From Amaranthus tricolor (Eukaryota > Streptophyta > Magnoliopsida > Caryophyllales > Amaranthaceae), in NCBI RefSeq assembly GCF_026212465.1, contig NC_080058.1, positions 12,730,404 through 12,794,403 on the forward strand: DNA of 64,000 bases, given 5' to 3'. Shown here piece after piece: positions 63,246 to 64,000 of this stretch. The stretch's first letter is position 1. The number at the start of each line of letters is the position of its first letter. The notes beneath the pieces are model-generated. The model did no database searches. It worked only from the letters and a program-made list of their open reading frames with translations, and was not told the origin of the DNA. The position numbers and the translations under genes were made by a program.

Positions 63246-64000
63246 ATGCTCTTCCGTATGAAGGTTTAGTTCAATTTCTGTATGAACTGTAATGAACAAA
63301 CATTGTTGTTGCTGCACAGACCTACTGAGCTGCTGCTGACTCTTGCTCTTATAATCTGTATGTACTGATACTAGTTAATGGCTGCAACTTATAATCTGTA
63401 TGTACTTGCTATGCTGATGAATTGAACAATCAAATTGAATAACCAATCTGGATTACATGCTGTTTGACTTCAGAATGCACCAATGCACAGATTGTGATCA
63501 TATTTGGTTGCTCAACACAGGATTGATCTCAAGCATATTCATTCAAATCTGAACTAAGCATATTTGGTTATGTTGGAAATTGATTTTTTGTAATTTTTGT
63601 TCATGTAATTTTGCCATGGAATTTGTTTTTCGTTCTTTGTGTAAATTGATTTTGAATATTTTTGACTAAATTTTTTCATTGTATTAGTAATCTTTAATAT
63701 AGTTTGTCTTCATGGTTCTAATTGTTCATAACTTCAATTTTATCATCAGTGTTTATCTTAGATTACATGAAATTGTAAGTTTGGGTTGAACTGTTCAACT
63801 GTCAATTCGATTCTTCAACAACTATTCAACTATAAATCTCCAAATGTCACTGTACTCTTGCATCTGTTTTCTTGTTTGGGTTGAAATTGTAAGTTTTTGT
63901 ATAGAAAAAGGCTGATATTCATGGTTAGCTTTATCAAATGGCCCCTTGTAAGTTGTTCATATGTTGTTCCTATGTTGAAATGGTTGCAACTGTCAAGTTT
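63246..64000. other. Non-coding to the window end
   Basis: T-rich sequence, probably the first intron of the gene that starts near 62490. Short duplications such as TATAATCTGTATGTACT (63350 and 63391) are present. No exon was recognised. Confidence 0.4.

Overview
This is a window of a plant nuclear genome, almost certainly a eudicot. It is AT-rich and has spliced genes with GT-AG introns, long TE-filled introns and typical plant gene families: a receptor-like cytoplasmic kinase, a renalase-like FAD oxidoreductase and a NAC transcription factor. Around them lie Ty1/copia, Ty3/gypsy, RTE and L1-type LINE, mariner, hAT-like, CACTA, Helitron-like and foldback elements. Repeats carrying GAGACGGTCTC-type termini hint at Caryophyllales, but that is a weak taxonomic guess.

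Layout. 1-3138: 3' part of a defective copia element ending in its 3' LTR. 3139-5037: first copy of a 1.9-kb block holding exon 3 of the renalase-like gene. 5038-11261: repeats (divergent ~83-bp array, gypsy-type LTR, MITE, large G-box foldback, hAT-like element with 8-bp target-site duplication). 11262-14313, with a leader exon near 15337-15440 (minus): a six-coding-exon CRPK1-like kinase. 17743-20930: a complete mariner-like element with a dead transposase and an unexplained convergent ORF. 20931-27373: Helitron-like repeats and a gypsy remnant. 27374-39769 (plus): complete nine-exon renalase-like gene whose introns hold Helitron-like, LINE and MITE insertions, and which contains the second copy of the 1.9-kb block. 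40298-47380: foldback elements of one family, an RTE LINE, and arrays of a palindromic motif. 47380-51743: tandem repeats, a CACTA remnant and another foldback. 52148-59864 (plus): a four-exon NAC gene of the ANAC050/052 type. 59865-64000: repeats, then a probable promoter and first exon of a further gene (telo-box AAACCCTAA) and an antisense gene fragment.

The main structural result is that 3138-5037 and 32405-34304 match with a constant offset of 29,267 bp and only two differences found by eye. The simplest reading is a head-to-tail duplication whose unit is 5038-34304, with most of the left copy lying outside the window. The copia element sits exactly where the left-hand match stops, so it marks an insertion site and not the duplication edge. 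A tandem duplication formed between two haplotypes, or two haplotypes wrongly placed in tandem by an assembler, would both explain this.

No CRISPR array, operon or prokaryote-type system is present. The candidates for something undescribed are mobile-element structures: a foldback family with 22-bp repeats centred on GTTATAAC, flanking arrays of a palindrome built on TTTGTTCGCTGTTA, and a convergent ORF inside the mariner element. The three complete host genes are functionally unrelated and show no sign of acting together.
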